Positions 1 to 9,682 of a DNA stretch of 64,000 nucleotides are shown here, piece after piece. The position numbers and the translations under genes are program-made. Source of the stretch: Pseudooceanicola antarcticus (GTDB lineage: Bacteria > Pseudomonadota > Alphaproteobacteria > Rhodobacterales > Rhodobacteraceae); contig NZ_OBEA01000002.1 in NCBI RefSeq assembly GCF_900215355.1, forward strand, positions 496,001 to 560,000, read 5' to 3'. Under the pieces are notes generated by a model. The model saw only the letters and a list, made by a program, of their open reading frames with translations, was not told the origin of the DNA and ran no database searches. The stretch's first letter is position 1, and each line of letters opens with the position of its first letter.

Positions 1-461
1 GTGATGTAGCCCGCCGCCAGCGCCTCGGGATCGGCGGAGTGATCGGCCAGGATCGCCTCGGCCAGGGGCTCCAGCCCGTTCTCGCGGGCGATCATCGCCT
101 TGGTGCGGCGCTTGGGCTTGTAGGGCAGGTAGATGTCTTCCAGCTGGGCCTTGGTCTCGGCGCCCGCGATGGACTTGGCCAGCTCGGGCGTCAGCTTGTC
201 CTGGCTGTCGATGGACTTCAGGATCGCCCCCCGGCGGTCTTCCAGTTCGCGCAGGTAACCCAGCCGTTCGGCGAGGTTGCGCAGCTGCGTGTCGTCCAGC
301 CCGCCGGTGACCTCCTTCCGGTATCGCGCCACGAAGGGCACCGTGGCGCCCTCGTCCAGCAGGGTCACGGCGGCGGTGACCTGCTCGGGCCGGGCACCGA
401 TCTCGGTGGCGATCAGGCGGGCGATACGGGGGGCGGCGTCGGTCGGGGCGGTGGTCGTCAC
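1..461 (-). CDS. tex: Tex-family transcription accessory protein (N-terminal part)
   Basis: This is the first ~153 residues of a Tex/YhgF-type RNA-binding protein; the gene runs off the left edge of the window. The start is a GTG at 461, with AGAGG about 8 nt upstream. The frame reads MTTTAPTDAAPRIARL, then a Tex N-terminal region with PFVARYRKE and a LEDIYLPYKPKRRTKA segment, both typical of the family. The catalytically dead YqgF-like, HhH and S1 domains would lie outside the window. Family members bind nucleic acid and influence transcription; the exact role here is not visible. It is divergent from the transglutaminase cluster. The 208-nt gap (462-669) should hold both promoters, but I see no clear motif in it. 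Confidence 0.88.
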   Translation of the reverse strand, partial: MTTTAPTDAAPRIARLIATEIGARPEQVTAAVTLLDEGATVPFVARYRKEVTGGLDDTQLRNLAERLGYLRELEDRRGAILKSIDSQDKLTPELAKSIAGAETKAQLEDIYLPYKPKRRTKAMIARENGLEPLAEAILADHSADPEALAAGYI

Positions 462-669
462 GAGAAACCTCTTCTGCTCGGGAGGTTCTTCTTAGCCCCG
501 CCGGCCCGCCCCGCCAAGTGCCGCCCGCCGCCCCGGCGGAGCTGTGCTGAGCCTTCAGGCAGATCGCACACAGGGAGCCCGGCGCGGCTTCCCCTGCGGC
601 ACAAATATTTGCATGGTCGGGGCAAAGCGTGAAAGCGTGGGGCAATAGCAATTTCCAGAAGGCGGACAG

Positions 670-3600
670 ATGTCGATCAAGGCCGCGATCCATCACCTGA
701 CCCATTACAAATACGACCGTCCGGTCATGCTGGGGCCACAGATCATCCGGCTACGACCCGCGCCACATTCGCGGACACGGGTGATCTCCCATTCCCTGAA
801 AGTCTCGCCTTCCAAGCACTTCGTGAACCACCAGCAGGATGCCTACGGCAACTGGCTGGCCCGTTTCGTCTTCCCCGAGCCGGTGCGCGAGTTCAAGATC
901 GAGGTCGACCTGGTGGCCGACATGTCGGTCTACAACCCCTTCGATTTCTTCGTCGAGGAGGTGGCCGAGGACTATCCCTTCGACTACCCCGAGGCAGTGA
1001 AGGACGACCTGTCGATCTACATGCAGCCCGAACCGGCGGGCAAGCTGGTCGAGGCCTTCCTGAAGACCATCGACCGCAAGAAGCAGCGTACCATCGACAT
1101 GCTCGTCGGTCTCAATGCCCGGCTGGCCGAGGACATCGGCTATGTCATCCGCATGGAGCCCGGAGTGCAGACCCCGGAAGAGACGCTGGAGAAGGCCAAG
1201 GGCTCGTGCCGCGATACCTCCTGGCTGCTGATCAACCTGCTGCGGCACCTCGGGTTCGCCGCCCGCTTCGTCTCGGGCTACCTGATCCAGCTGAAGCCCG
1301 ATCTCGAGGCGCTGGATGGCCCCTCGGGCACCGACGTGGACTTCACCGACCTGCACGCCTGGTGCGAGGTCTACCTGCCGGGCGCGGGCTGGGTCGGGCT
1401 TGATCCGACCTCGGGCCTGCTGACCGGCGAAAGCCACATCCCTCTGGCCGCCACACCACATTACACAAATGCCGCGCCGATCTCGGGCGGGTTCAGCGCC
1501 GATGGCGAACCCGAGGTGGACTTCGACTTCGACATGTCGGTCAAGCGCGTGGCCGAGCATCCCCGGATCTCGAAGCCCTTCTCGGACGAGGCCTGGGATG
1601 CGCTGAACGATCTGGGCGGCAAGGTGGACGAGGCTCTGGCCGCCGCCGACATGCGCCTGACGATGGGAGGCGAGCCCACCTTCGTCTCGATCGACGATTT
1701 CGAGGCGCCCGAGTGGAACACCGCTGCCGTGGGGCCGATGAAACGCGGCTTGGCCGATGGCCTGATCCGCCGTCTGCGCGACCGTTTCGCACCCGGTGGC
1801 TTCCTGCACTACGGCCAGGGCAAGTGGTATCCGGGCGAGACCCTGCCGCGCTGGACCTTCTCCCTTTACTGGCGCCGTGACGGCAAGCCTGTCTGGAAGA
1901 ACGCCGACCTGATTGCGAAGGAAAAGGACCAGCAGGAGATCGAGCCGGAGAAGGCCGGGGAGTTCCTGACCCACATGGCCGAGGCGCTCGGGGTCAATGA
2001 AGAGTGCATCATGCCCGCCTACGAGGACCCGGCAGAGTGGATTCTCAAGGAAGCGCAGCTGCCCGACAACGTGACGCCGACGAACTCCAAGCTGAAGGAT
2101 GCCGAGGCGCGCAGCCGTATGGCGCGGGTCTTCGAGCGCGGGCTGACCAAGGCCTCGGGCTACGTGCTGCCGATTCAGCGCTGGCAGGGGCGCTCCAGCT
2201 CGGGGCGCTGGCAGACGGAGCTCTGGCAGTTCCGCCGGGGCCATCTGTTCCTGGTGCCCGGTGACAGCCCCGTGGGCTACCGGATGCCGCTGGATGCGCT
2301 GCCCTATGTGCCGCCATCGCAATATCCCTACATCAACCCTGCCGATCCCACGGTCGAGCGTGGCGAATTGCCCGACTTCGAGCGCCGCCCGCGCCACTCG
2401 GGCCATCCGTCCGGGGCCGAGGCCCGTGCCGAGGCGCGCGCTGCCGTGCAGGCGCGGCTGGAGAAGGACAAGGGCAAGTCCAGGGACCAGGCCCGCGCCA
2501 GCTTCCGCGCCGACAGCGAGGCGCAGCCTCAGCAGGAACAGAGCTTCGTCGGCGAGAGCATCGGCGGCTTCGTCCGCACCGCGCTCGCCGCCGAGCCGCG
2601 TGATGGCCGCCTTTGCGTCTTCATGCCCCCGGTGACCACCATCGAGGATTACCTCGAGCTGCTCTCTGCCGCCGAGGAGGCCGCCGAGGCCGTCGGCCTG
2701 CCGGTGCATATCGAAGGCTACGCGCCGCCCAATGATCCGCGCCTCAACGTGATCCGCGTCGCCCCCGATCCCGGTGTGATCGAGGTCAATATCCACCCGG
2801 CCGAGAGCTGGGAAGACTGCCGCGCCATCACCGAAGGGGTTTATGAAGAGGCCCGGCTGACCCGCCTTGGCGCCGACAAGTTCATGATCGACGGCAAGCA
2901 CACTGGAACGGGGGGCGGCAACCATGTCGTCGTCGGCGGGGCCAATACCAACGACAGCCCCTTCCTGCGCCGTCCGGACCTGCTGAAGTCGCTGGTGCTG
3001 CACTGGCAGCGCCACCCCTCGATGTCCTACCTCTTCTCGGGGCTCTTCATCGGCCCGACCAGCCAGGCACCGCGGGTGGACGAGGGGCGGGCGGATGCGC
3101 TCTACGAGCTGGAAATCGCCCTGAACCAGATCCCGGCACCGGGGCAGGGGCCCGCGCCGCTGCCCTGGCTTACCGACCGGCTGCTGCGCAACCTGCTGAC
3201 TGATGTCACCGGCAATACGCACCGGGCCGAGATCTGCATCGACAAGCTCTTCTCGCCGGACGGGCCGACGGGCCGCCTGGGCCTGGTCGAGTTCCGCGGC
3301 TTCGAGATGCCGCCCGATCCGCGCATGAGCCTGGCCCAGCAACTGCTGATCCGCGCCCTGCTGGTGCGCTACTGGAATGCACCCATGGGCGGCGAGTTCA
3401 CCCGCTGGGGCACCACCCTGCATGACCGCTTCATGCTGCCGCATTTCGTCTGGGAAGACTTCATGGACGTGCTGGGCGACCTGCGCCGGCATGGCTTCGA
3501 CTTCCGCCCCGACTGGTACGAGGCCCAGCAGGAATTCCGCTTCCCCTTCTGCGGCGAGGTCGAATACGAAGGCGTCCACCTGGAGCTGCGCCAGGCGCTG

Positions 3601-4089
3601 GAGCCCTGGCACGTGCTGGGCGAGACCGGCGCCATCGGCGGTACGGTGCGCTACACCGACAGCTCGACCGAGCGGCTTCAGGTCAAGCTGACCACCGCCG
3701 ATCCGGGCCGCTACGTGGTCACCTGCAATGGCCGCCGGATGCCGATGGTCAAGACTGCCACCTCGGGCACCTCGGTGGGTGGGGTGCGCTACAAGGCCTG
3801 GCAGCCGCCCGAGGCGCTGCACCCGGTGGTCGATGTCCATGCGCCGCTGACCTTCGATATCTTCGACAGCTGGTCGGGCCGCGCCCTGGGCGGCTGCACC
3901 TACCACGTCGCCCACCCCGGCGGCCGCAACTACGATACCTTCCCCGTGAACGCCAACGAGGCCGAAGCCCGCCGCCTGGCACGCTTCCAGCCCTTCGGCC
4001 ACAATCCCGGTGCCTACCTGCCGCCGCAGGAAATTTCTCATCGTGAATTCCCGATGACCCTTGATCTGCGGCGTCCGCCGGGCATTTAG
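670..4089 (+). CDS. Transglutaminase-like protein fused to DUF2126 amidoligase domain
   Basis: This 1139-residue protein has a bacterial transglutaminase N-terminal region (about 1-130) and a transglutaminase/cysteine-protease-like core (about 140-260). The triad looks intact: C180 in [10 protein letters not shown]229 in DLHAWCEVY and D245 in WVGLDPTSG. The long remainder (about 300-1130) is DUF2126, which published comparative analysis of amidoligases placed with glutamine-synthetase-like COOH-NH2 ligases. Two genes follow on the same strand (ATP-grasp/alpha-E fusion and a second transglutaminase), a layout proposed to make or modify peptide tags. I see no signal peptide, so a cytoplasmic location is inferred. 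Residues about 575-630 are charged, low-complexity and probably a linker. The substrate is unknown. The start is the ATG at 670 with weak AAGGCGG upstream. Confidence 0.9.
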   Translation: MSIKAAIHHLTHYKYDRPVMLGPQIIRLRPAPHSRTRVISHSLKVSPSKHFVNHQQDAYGNWLARFVFPEPVREFKIEVDLVADMSVYNPFDFFVEEVAEDYPFDYPEAVKDDLSIYMQPEPAGKLVEAFLKTIDRKKQRTIDMLVGLNARLAEDIGYVIRMEPGVQTPEETLEKAKGSCRDTSWLLINLLRHLGFAARFVSGYLIQLKPDLEALDGPSGTDVDFTDLHAWCEVYLPGAGWVGLDPTSGLLTGESHIPLAATPHYTNAAPISGGFSADGEPEVDFDFDMSVKRVAEHPRISKPFSDEAWDALNDLGGKVDEALAAADMRLTMGGEPTFVSIDDFEAPEWNTAAVGPMKRGLADGLIRRLRDRFAPGGFLHYGQGKWYPGETLPRWTFSLYWRRDGKPVWKNADLIAKEKDQQEIEPEKAGEFLTHMAEALGVNEECIMPAYEDPAEWILKEAQLPDNVTPTNSKLKDAEARSRMARVFERGLTKASGYVLPIQRWQGRSSSGRWQTELWQFRRGHLFLVPGDSPVGYRMPLDALPYVPPSQYPYINPADPTVERGELPDFERRPRHSGHPSGAEARAEARAAVQARLEKDKGKSRDQARASFRADSEAQPQQEQSFVGESIGGFVRTALAAEPRDGRLCVFMPPVTTIEDYLELLSAAEEAAEAVGLPVHIEGYAPPNDPRLNVIRVAPDPGVIEVNIHPAESWEDCRAITEGVYEEARLTRLGADKFMIDGKHTGTGGGNHVVVGGANTNDSPFLRRPDLLKSLVLHWQRHPSMSYLFSGLFIGPTSQAPRVDEGRADALYELEIALNQIPAPGQGPAPLPWLTDRLLRNLLTDVTGNTHRAEICIDKLFSPDGPTGRLGLVEFRGFEMPPDPRMSLAQQLLIRALLVRYWNAPMGGEFTRWGTTLHDRFMLPHFVWEDFMDVLGDLRRHGFDFRPDWYEAQQEFRFPFCGEVEYEGVHLELRQALEPWHVLGETGAIGGTVRYTDSSTERLQVKLTTADPGRYVVTCNGRRMPMVKTATSGTSVGGVRYKAWQPPEALHPVVDVHAPLTFDIFDSWSGRALGGCTYHVAHPGGRNYDTFPVNANEAEARRLARFQPFGHNPGAYLPPQEISHREFPMTLDLRRPPGI

Positions 4090-4209
4090 AAGGTGCAGAG
4101 CGCCCGGCGATGAGGCTGGACGGCATGACACGGGGAGGACGGGCCAGATGACGAGGCCCCGACGACACCAACGGCGCAACTTCGGCACAGGCCGGGGAAG
4201 GGCAGAGCC

Positions 4210-6732
4210 ATGACCGGCGCCGAGAACCCGGACAAGGACCTGCCGCCCGAGGAAGCGGGCTCGCAGTCCCAATCCCAAGGCCAGTCCGAGGGCCAATCCC
4301 AGGCGCAGACGCAGGAGCCGGTGCCCGAGGGCGCCGCAGAGCCCGCCCGTGATCCGCTGGCCGAGCTGCTCAGCGGCTACGCGCCCTTCGAGGGCGTGCC
4401 GGACGAGCTGATGGACGACCAGGGCAATGTCCGCCCCGTGTGGAAGGACTTCCTGGATCGGCTCGCCGCGGCGCCGGACGAAGAGATCGACCTGGCCTGT
4501 GCGCGGGGCAGCCAGTACCTGCGCGACGCGGGCGTCTTCTTCCGCCACTACGGCCCCGACAGCCACGAAGAGCGGGACTGGCCGCTGTCGCATCTGCCCC
4601 TGCTGATCGACGAGGCCGAGTGGCAGCAGATCGCCGCGGGCCTCGTGGAACGCGCCGACCTGCTGGAGCAGGTCATGGCCGATGTCTACGGGCCGGGCCA
4701 GCTGGTCGAGGGCGGGTTGCTGCCGCCCGAGCTGATCGCCGGCAATCCCGAGTGGCTGCGTCCCATGGTCGGCGTCCCGCCGCGCTCGGGGCATTACCTG
4801 CACATGCTGGCCTTCGATATCGGCCGCGGCCCCGAGGGGCAGTGGTGGGTGCTGGGCGATCGCGCCCAGGCCCCTTCGGGTGCCGGTTTCGCGCTCGAGA
4901 CCCGCATGGCCACCGCGCGCTCCTTCCCGGCGCTGATGGCAGAGACCAACGTGGCCCGGCTGGCGGGGTTCTTCCGCGGCTTCCGGGATGCGCTGCTGGC
5001 CCTTCGCGCCGAAGAGGACAGCCGCGTGGCGATCCTGACGCCGGGGCCGATGAACGACACCTATTTTGAACACGCCTATATCGCCCGCTACCTTGGCTTC
5101 CTGCTGGTGCAGGGCGAGGACCTGGTGGTCCGCGATGGCCGGCTGATGGTGCATACCGTGGGCGGGCTGCGCCCCATCTCGGTGCTCTGGCGCCGGCTCG
5201 ATGCCGAGTGGCTCGATCCGCTGGAGCTGCGCGAGGACAGCCAGATCGGCACCGCCGGCCTGCTCTCGGCGCTGCGCTCGGGCGGGTTGACCATGGTCAA
5301 TGCGCCGGGCTCGGGCGTGCTCGAGACCCGCGCCCTGATGGCCTTCATCCCCGCCATCGCCCGCCATTTCCTGGGCCGTGACCTGGCCCTGCCCAATATC
5401 GCCACCTGGTGGTGCGGCTCGGAGGAGGCGCAGGACTACGTGCGCGAGAACGCGGGCCGCATGACCATCGACCGGGCGCTCTCGACCAGCCTGCCCTTCG
5501 ATCACTCCCCGGATGCGGTGATCGGCGGCAAGCACCTGGATGGCAGCGCATGGGACCCCGATGTGCTGGCGCGCGAGGGCGGCAGGCTGGCGGCGCAGCA
5601 GATCGTCTCGCTGTCCACAGCCCCGGCGCTGTCCGAGCGCAAGCTCGTTGCCCGCCCGGCCTCGCTGCGGGTCATCCTGACGCGCACCTCGCAGGGCTGG
5701 CAGGTCATGCCGGGCGGCTTCGCCCGCATTGGCCAGTCGGGCACCTCGGCGGATGTCTCGATGCAGCGCGGCGGCTCGGTCTGCGATGTCTGGGTGGTGG
5801 GCCAGCAACAGGCCCCCGATGACACGCTGCTGGCGGCCACCACCGACGCCCGCCCCTCGCTACCGCAGTTGGCGGCCCTGCCGACAAGGGCGGCGGACAA
5901 CCTGTTCTGGCTGGGGCGCTACTCGGACCGGGTGGAGCAGAAGATCCGCCTGCAACGGGCCTACCACCTGCGCATGGCCGAATATGGCCGCGCCGACATG
6001 CCGCTGATCGAGATGCTGGCAGGGTATCTCGACAGCATGGGGGTCGAGGCCGCGAAACCGCTGCCCGAGGGGCTGATGGCGGATCTCGAGGCGGCCATGG
6101 GCAGCGCCGGGCGCGTCCGTGACCGCTTCTCGACCGATGGCTGGAACGCACTGACCGACCTGAAGCGGACCGCAGACAAGCTGGCACCTCGGCTCAAACC
6201 CGGCGACGACGCGGCGCGGGCGCTCTCCGTGCTGCTGCGCAAGATCTCGGGCTTCTCGGGCCTGGTGCACGAGAACATGTACCACGCCACCGGCTGGCGC
6301 TTCCTGTCACTGGGCCGCGCGATAGAACGCGCCTGGACGACCTCGGGCGTGTTGGCGGCCTTCTCGGACCCCGCCGCCCCGGTCGGGGCCTACGAGATCG
6401 CCATCGAGGCCGGTGACGCGGTGATGACCCACCGTATGCGCTTCTCGGCCACCTTCACCCGCGAGACGGTGCTGGATCTGCTGCTGCTGGACGAGAACTA
6501 CCCGCGTTCGGTGTTGGCCCAGCTCGACGATATCCTGACCCACCTCGACTGGCTCGAGAAGCTCACCGCCGACTTCTCGCGCAAGCCCTCGCCGATCCGC
6601 CGCGCGGTGATGAAGCTGCAGACCGAGCTTGCCACCGCCCGCCCCGAAGAGATTCCGCCCGAGCGCCTGGTCCAGATCGCCGCCGCCTGCGCCGATCTCT
6701 CGGGGCTGCTGGCCGAGACCTACCTGAGGTAG
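4210..6732 (+). CDS. Circularly permuted ATP-grasp protein fused to alpha-E domain
   Basis: This 840-residue protein begins with a Gln/Ser-rich stretch (about residues 16-36). A circularly permuted type 2 ATP-grasp domain (DUF404/DUF407, COG2308; about 85-550) follows, with ILTPGPMNDTYFEHAYIA and RALMAFIPAIARHFLG. The alpha-E helical domain (DUF403, COG2307) occupies about 560-840 and starts at NLFWLGRYSDRVEQ near residue 563. In many genomes these are two adjacent genes; here they are one. ATP-grasp enzymes ligate carboxylates to amines through an acyl-phosphate; the alpha-E domain has no proven activity. The ATG at 4210 is preceded by GGGGAAGGG, 120 nt after the DUF2126 gene. It is almost certainly co-transcribed with the next gene, only 2 nt away. 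Confidence 0.9.
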   Translation: MTGAENPDKDLPPEEAGSQSQSQGQSEGQSQAQTQEPVPEGAAEPARDPLAELLSGYAPFEGVPDELMDDQGNVRPVWKDFLDRLAAAPDEEIDLACARGSQYLRDAGVFFRHYGPDSHEERDWPLSHLPLLIDEAEWQQIAAGLVERADLLEQVMADVYGPGQLVEGGLLPPELIAGNPEWLRPMVGVPPRSGHYLHMLAFDIGRGPEGQWWVLGDRAQAPSGAGFALETRMATARSFPALMAETNVARLAGFFRGFRDALLALRAEEDSRVAILTPGPMNDTYFEHAYIARYLGFLLVQGEDLVVRDGRLMVHTVGGLRPISVLWRRLDAEWLDPLELREDSQIGTAGLLSALRSGGLTMVNAPGSGVLETRALMAFIPAIARHFLGRDLALPNIATWWCGSEEAQDYVRENAGRMTIDRALSTSLPFDHSPDAVIGGKHLDGSAWDPDVLAREGGRLAAQQIVSLSTAPALSERKLVARPASLRVILTRTSQGWQVMPGGFARIGQSGTSADVSMQRGGSVCDVWVVGQQQAPDDTLLAATTDARPSLPQLAALPTRAADNLFWLGRYSDRVEQKIRLQRAYHLRMAEYGRADMPLIEMLAGYLDSMGVEAAKPLPEGLMADLEAAMGSAGRVRDRFSTDGWNALTDLKRTADKLAPRLKPGDDAARALSVLLRKISGFSGLVHENMYHATGWRFLSLGRAIERAWTTSGVLAAFSDPAAPVGAYEIAIEAGDAVMTHRMRFSATFTRETVLDLLLLDENYPRSVLAQLDDILTHLDWLEKLTADFSRKPSPIRRAVMKLQTELATARPEEIPPERLVQIAAACADLSGLLAETYLR

Positions 6733-6734
6733 CC

Positions 6735-7610
6735 ATGCTCTATTCGATCCGCCTGCGCATCAGCTACGATTACGACAGCCCCGCCGACGTGGGCCGCCAC
6801 CTGCTGCGCATCATGCCGGCCTCGATCCCCGGCGTGCAGGAGGTGCAGGAGGCCCGTCTGCTCTGCCGCCCGGTGCCCGCCGAACAGCTCGAACGGGTGG
6901 ATTTCTTCGGCAACACCTGCACCGAGATCGCCTATCGCACCCCGCTGGAAGAAACCGTCTTCGAGATGGAAGCCAGGGTGGAGCGGCTGCCCTCCGAGCC
7001 CGGCCTCGATGTCTCGCCGCCGCCCGAGAGGCTGGCGCAACAGATTGCCGAGGTGCCCTCGGTCGCCGGTCATGCGCCGCAGAGCTACCTGCCGGTCTCG
7101 CCCCGCGTGCGGCAGAACGCCGAGATCGCCGCCTGGGCCGCAGGGGTGGTCGAGGGGGCAGAGACGGTGCTGGCGCAGGTCATGGCGGTGACCCGCGCCC
7201 TGCACCGCGACATGGCCTTCGATGCCACGGCGACCATGGTGGACACGCCGCTGGACGAGGCCTTCGCCCTGCGCCGCGGCGTCTGCCAGGATTTCACCCA
7301 TATCCAGATCTGCGCCCTGCGCAGCCTGGGCATCCCGGCGGGTTATGTCTCGGGCTTCCTGCGCACCCTGCCGCCCGAGGGGCAGGAGCGTCTGGAGGGC
7401 GCCGATGCCATGCATGCCTGGGTCCGGGCCTGGTGCGGCAAGGACATGGGCTGGGTCGAGGTCGACCCCACCAATGACATGCCGGCAGGCACCGATCACG
7501 TGGTCATCGCCCGTGGCCGCGACTATTTCGACGTGGCGCCGGTCAAGGGGTCGATGCGGCTGGCGGGCGGGCAGCGGACCTCTCAGGCGGTCGACATGGA
7601 GGCGGTCTGA
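6735..7610 (+). CDS. Stand-alone transglutaminase-like protein
   Basis: This 291-residue protein has the transglutaminase N-terminal domain (about 1-110) and core (about 120-275). Triad residues are C184 in RRGVCQDFTH, H227 in DAMHAWV and D244 in WVEVDPTND. It starts 2 nt after the ATP-grasp/alpha-E stop, so translation is probably coupled. Members of COG1305 in this setting are predicted to cut or transfer peptide amide bonds made by the neighbouring ligases. In many genomes the next gene encodes the proteasome-like peptidase Anbu (COG3484). Here the next gene is instead a PLP decarboxylase, and Anbu is absent from the window. The substrate is unknown. Confidence 0.9.
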   Translation: MLYSIRLRISYDYDSPADVGRHLLRIMPASIPGVQEVQEARLLCRPVPAEQLERVDFFGNTCTEIAYRTPLEETVFEMEARVERLPSEPGLDVSPPPERLAQQIAEVPSVAGHAPQSYLPVSPRVRQNAEIAAWAAGVVEGAETVLAQVMAVTRALHRDMAFDATATMVDTPLDEAFALRRGVCQDFTHIQICALRSLGIPAGYVSGFLRTLPPEGQERLEGADAMHAWVRAWCGKDMGWVEVDPTNDMPAGTDHVVIARGRDYFDVAPVKGSMRLAGGQRTSQAVDMEAV

Positions 7611-7683
7611 CGCGGGCACCGGACCGCAGGGGCGGTTGCGGAAAGCGCTTCTCAGGTGCCGGGGGATCGGTTACCGATTGCCC

Positions 7684-9093
7684 ATGGACATGAACGACTT
7701 TGAAGACTGGTCGGCCCGCGCCGCGAAATGGGGCGCCGCCTACCGCAAGAGCCTGCGCGACCTGCCGGTCCGCCCCCGTACCGCCCCCGGAGAGATCCTG
7801 CGCCGGATTCCCGAAGCTCCGCCCGAGGCGGGTGAGGGGATGGAGGCGATCTTTGCCGATTTCGAGCAGATCATCGCGCCGGGCATGACCCATTGGCAGC
7901 ACCCCCGCTTTTTCGCCTATTTCCCGGCCAATGCGGCGCCGGTCTCGGTGGTGGCGGAATACCTGGTCTCGGCCATGGCGGCGCAATGCATGCTCTGGCA
8001 GACCTCTCCGGCGGCGACCGAGCTCGAAACCCGCATGATGTCCTGGCTGCGCGCCGCGCTTGGCCTGCCCGAGGGCTTCACCGGGGTGATCCAGGACAGC
8101 GCCTCGACCGCGACACTGGCCGCGGTGCTGGTGATGCGTGAACGCGCCACCGCCTTCGGGGCCAACCACAAGGGCCTTCGGGCCTTCCCGCAACTCAGGA
8201 TCTATGCCTCGGAAGAGGTGCATAGCTCGATCGACCGGGCGGTCTGGATTTCCGGCATCGGGGTCGAGAACCTGGTGAAGATCCCCTCTGCCGGGCCACG
8301 TCACGCCATGGACGCGCAGGCCCTGCGCGCCGCCATCGAGGCCGACATCGCCGCCGGGCACCAGCCCGCGGGCGTCATCGGCTGCGTCGGCGGCACTTCA
8401 ATCGGCGGCTGCGATGACCTGGCGCAGGTGATCGCCGTTGCGAAGGAGTTCGACCTCTACACCCATGTGGACGCCGCCTGGGCGGGCTCCGCGATGATCT
8501 GCCCCGAGTTCCGGCATTTCTGGGCCGGGGTCGAGGGGGCCGATTCGGTGGTCTTCAACCCGCACAAGTGGCTGGGTGCGCAATTCGACTGCTCGGCTCA
8601 TTTCGTCAAGGATCCCGAGGCGCTGGTGCGGACGCTGGCCGCCAAGCCCGAGTACCTGAAGACGCCGGGCGCCGAGGATATCGTCAATTACTCGGAATGG
8701 TCCGTGCCGCTTGGCCGCCGCTTCCGGGCGCTGAAACTCTGGTTCCTGCTGCGCTTCCACGGGCTAGAGGGGCTGCGCGGGATCATCCGCAACCATGTCA
8801 CCTGGGCCGAAGGGCTGTGCGAGCGCCTGCGCGCCGAGCCGGGCTTCGAGATCGTGACAGAGCCCTTCCTGTCGCTCTTCTCGTTCCGCCCCGTGGCGCC
8901 CGAGGGCGTGGACCCGGACGCCCATACCCTGGCGTTGCTCGAGGCGATCAATGCGGACGGGCGGATCTACCTGACCCAGACCCGCGTCGCGGGGGATCTG
9001 GTGATCCGCTTCCAGGCGGGCAGCTTCGAGATGACCGAAGCCGATGCCGAGACCGCCTTCGAGGTGATCGCCGAATTGGCGAGAGGGCTCTAG
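7684..9093 (+). CDS. PLP-dependent decarboxylase (aromatic/group II amino acid family)
   Basis: This 469-residue fold-type I PLP enzyme belongs to the DDC/tyrosine/tryptophan decarboxylase group. The Schiff-base lysine is K295 in NPHKWLG and the pyridine-nitrogen aspartate is D263 in HVDAAWAGSA. The N-terminal THWQHPRFFAYFP and QDSASTATL segments are also typical. I chose ATG 7684; another ATG lies two codons on at 7690. The 73-nt gap after the transglutaminase gene shows no terminator, so read-through from that cluster is possible. It may decarboxylate an aromatic amino acid, but substrate cannot be told from sequence. It converges with the TlpA-like gene, with only 6 nt between stop codons. 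Confidence 0.88.
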   Translation: MDMNDFEDWSARAAKWGAAYRKSLRDLPVRPRTAPGEILRRIPEAPPEAGEGMEAIFADFEQIIAPGMTHWQHPRFFAYFPANAAPVSVVAEYLVSAMAAQCMLWQTSPAATELETRMMSWLRAALGLPEGFTGVIQDSASTATLAAVLVMRERATAFGANHKGLRAFPQLRIYASEEVHSSIDRAVWISGIGVENLVKIPSAGPRHAMDAQALRAAIEADIAAGHQPAGVIGCVGGTSIGGCDDLAQVIAVAKEFDLYTHVDAAWAGSAMICPEFRHFWAGVEGADSVVFNPHKWLGAQFDCSAHFVKDPEALVRTLAAKPEYLKTPGAEDIVNYSEWSVPLGRRFRALKLWFLLRFHGLEGLRGIIRNHVTWAEGLCERLRAEPGFEIVTEPFLSLFSFRPVAPEGVDPDAHTLALLEAINADGRIYLTQTRVAGDLVIRFQAGSFEMTEADAETAFEVIAELARGL

Positions 9094-9099
9094 GAGCCC

Positions 9100-9663
9100 T
9101 CACCCATGAAGCATGAAGGCGTCATAGACCGCGTGGGCCTCGGGTGAGTTCCAGTCGGCGCCGCCGATCAGCCGCGCGACCTCGCGGCCCTCGGGGTCGA
9201 CCAGCAGGGTCACGGGCAGGCCAAAGACGGCAGAGGCGCGGGCCTGGGCGCTCTTCGGGTCGCGGAAGTGGGGAAGGGCGGCAGCACCCTCCTCTTCCAG
9301 GAACTGGGCCACCTTCTCGGGGGCATTGGGGCCGGAGGCCAGGGTGATGACGGCGAAATCCTCTCCCTCGCGGGCCTCCTGAAGGGCGGCAAGGGTCGGC
9401 ATCTCTTCCCGGCAGGGGGCGCACCAGACGGCCCAGTAGTTCAGCACCACCCATTTGCCTGTGTAATCGCCCAGGCTGACCGTCGCGCCGGTGTCGTCCC
9501 AGGAGATCGTCGTATCCAGCGGTTTCGGCGCCTCGAGCACCTGCAGCTTGCGCATCTCGCCGGTCAGCAGTTCCTCGATCCCCTCGGGGGCGGCCTGAAC
9601 GGGACCAGAGATTGCGCCCAGCAGGGCTGCGGTATAAACCAGCGCGGACAGTAATTTCTTCAT
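9100..9663 (-). CDS. tlpA: TlpA/ResA-like periplasmic thioredoxin
   Basis: This 187-residue protein has an N-terminal Sec signal or anchor ([10 protein letters not shown] to about residue 24, AQA-like cut) and a thioredoxin fold with a WCAPC redox site at residues 80-84 and a cis-proline GLPVTLLVD segment. TlpA/ResA proteins reduce disulfides in the periplasm, for example in cytochrome c or cytochrome oxidase maturation. The ATG at 9663 has a strong GGAGGAAAG ahead of it. It is divergent from argH with only 19 nt between the starts, so each promoter must overlap the other gene. The gene symbol is by family resemblance, not proven orthology. Confidence 0.86.
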   Translation of the reverse strand: MKKLLSALVYTAALLGAISGPVQAAPEGIEELLTGEMRKLQVLEAPKPLDTTISWDDTGATVSLGDYTGKWVVLNYWAVWCAPCREEMPTLAALQEAREGEDFAVITLASGPNAPEKVAQFLEEEGAAALPHFRDPKSAQARASAVFGLPVTLLVDPEGREVARLIGGADWNSPEAHAVYDAFMLHG

Positions 9664-9682
9664 CTTTCCTCCGAGGGTCCCG

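Noticed and set aside
751-5808. 1685-codon open frame on the minus strand, antisense to the DUF2126 and ATP-grasp genes
   Set aside because: It is the shadow of two real plus-strand genes in GC-rich DNA; composition is biased (His, Arg, Gln, Gly) and no family motif appears.
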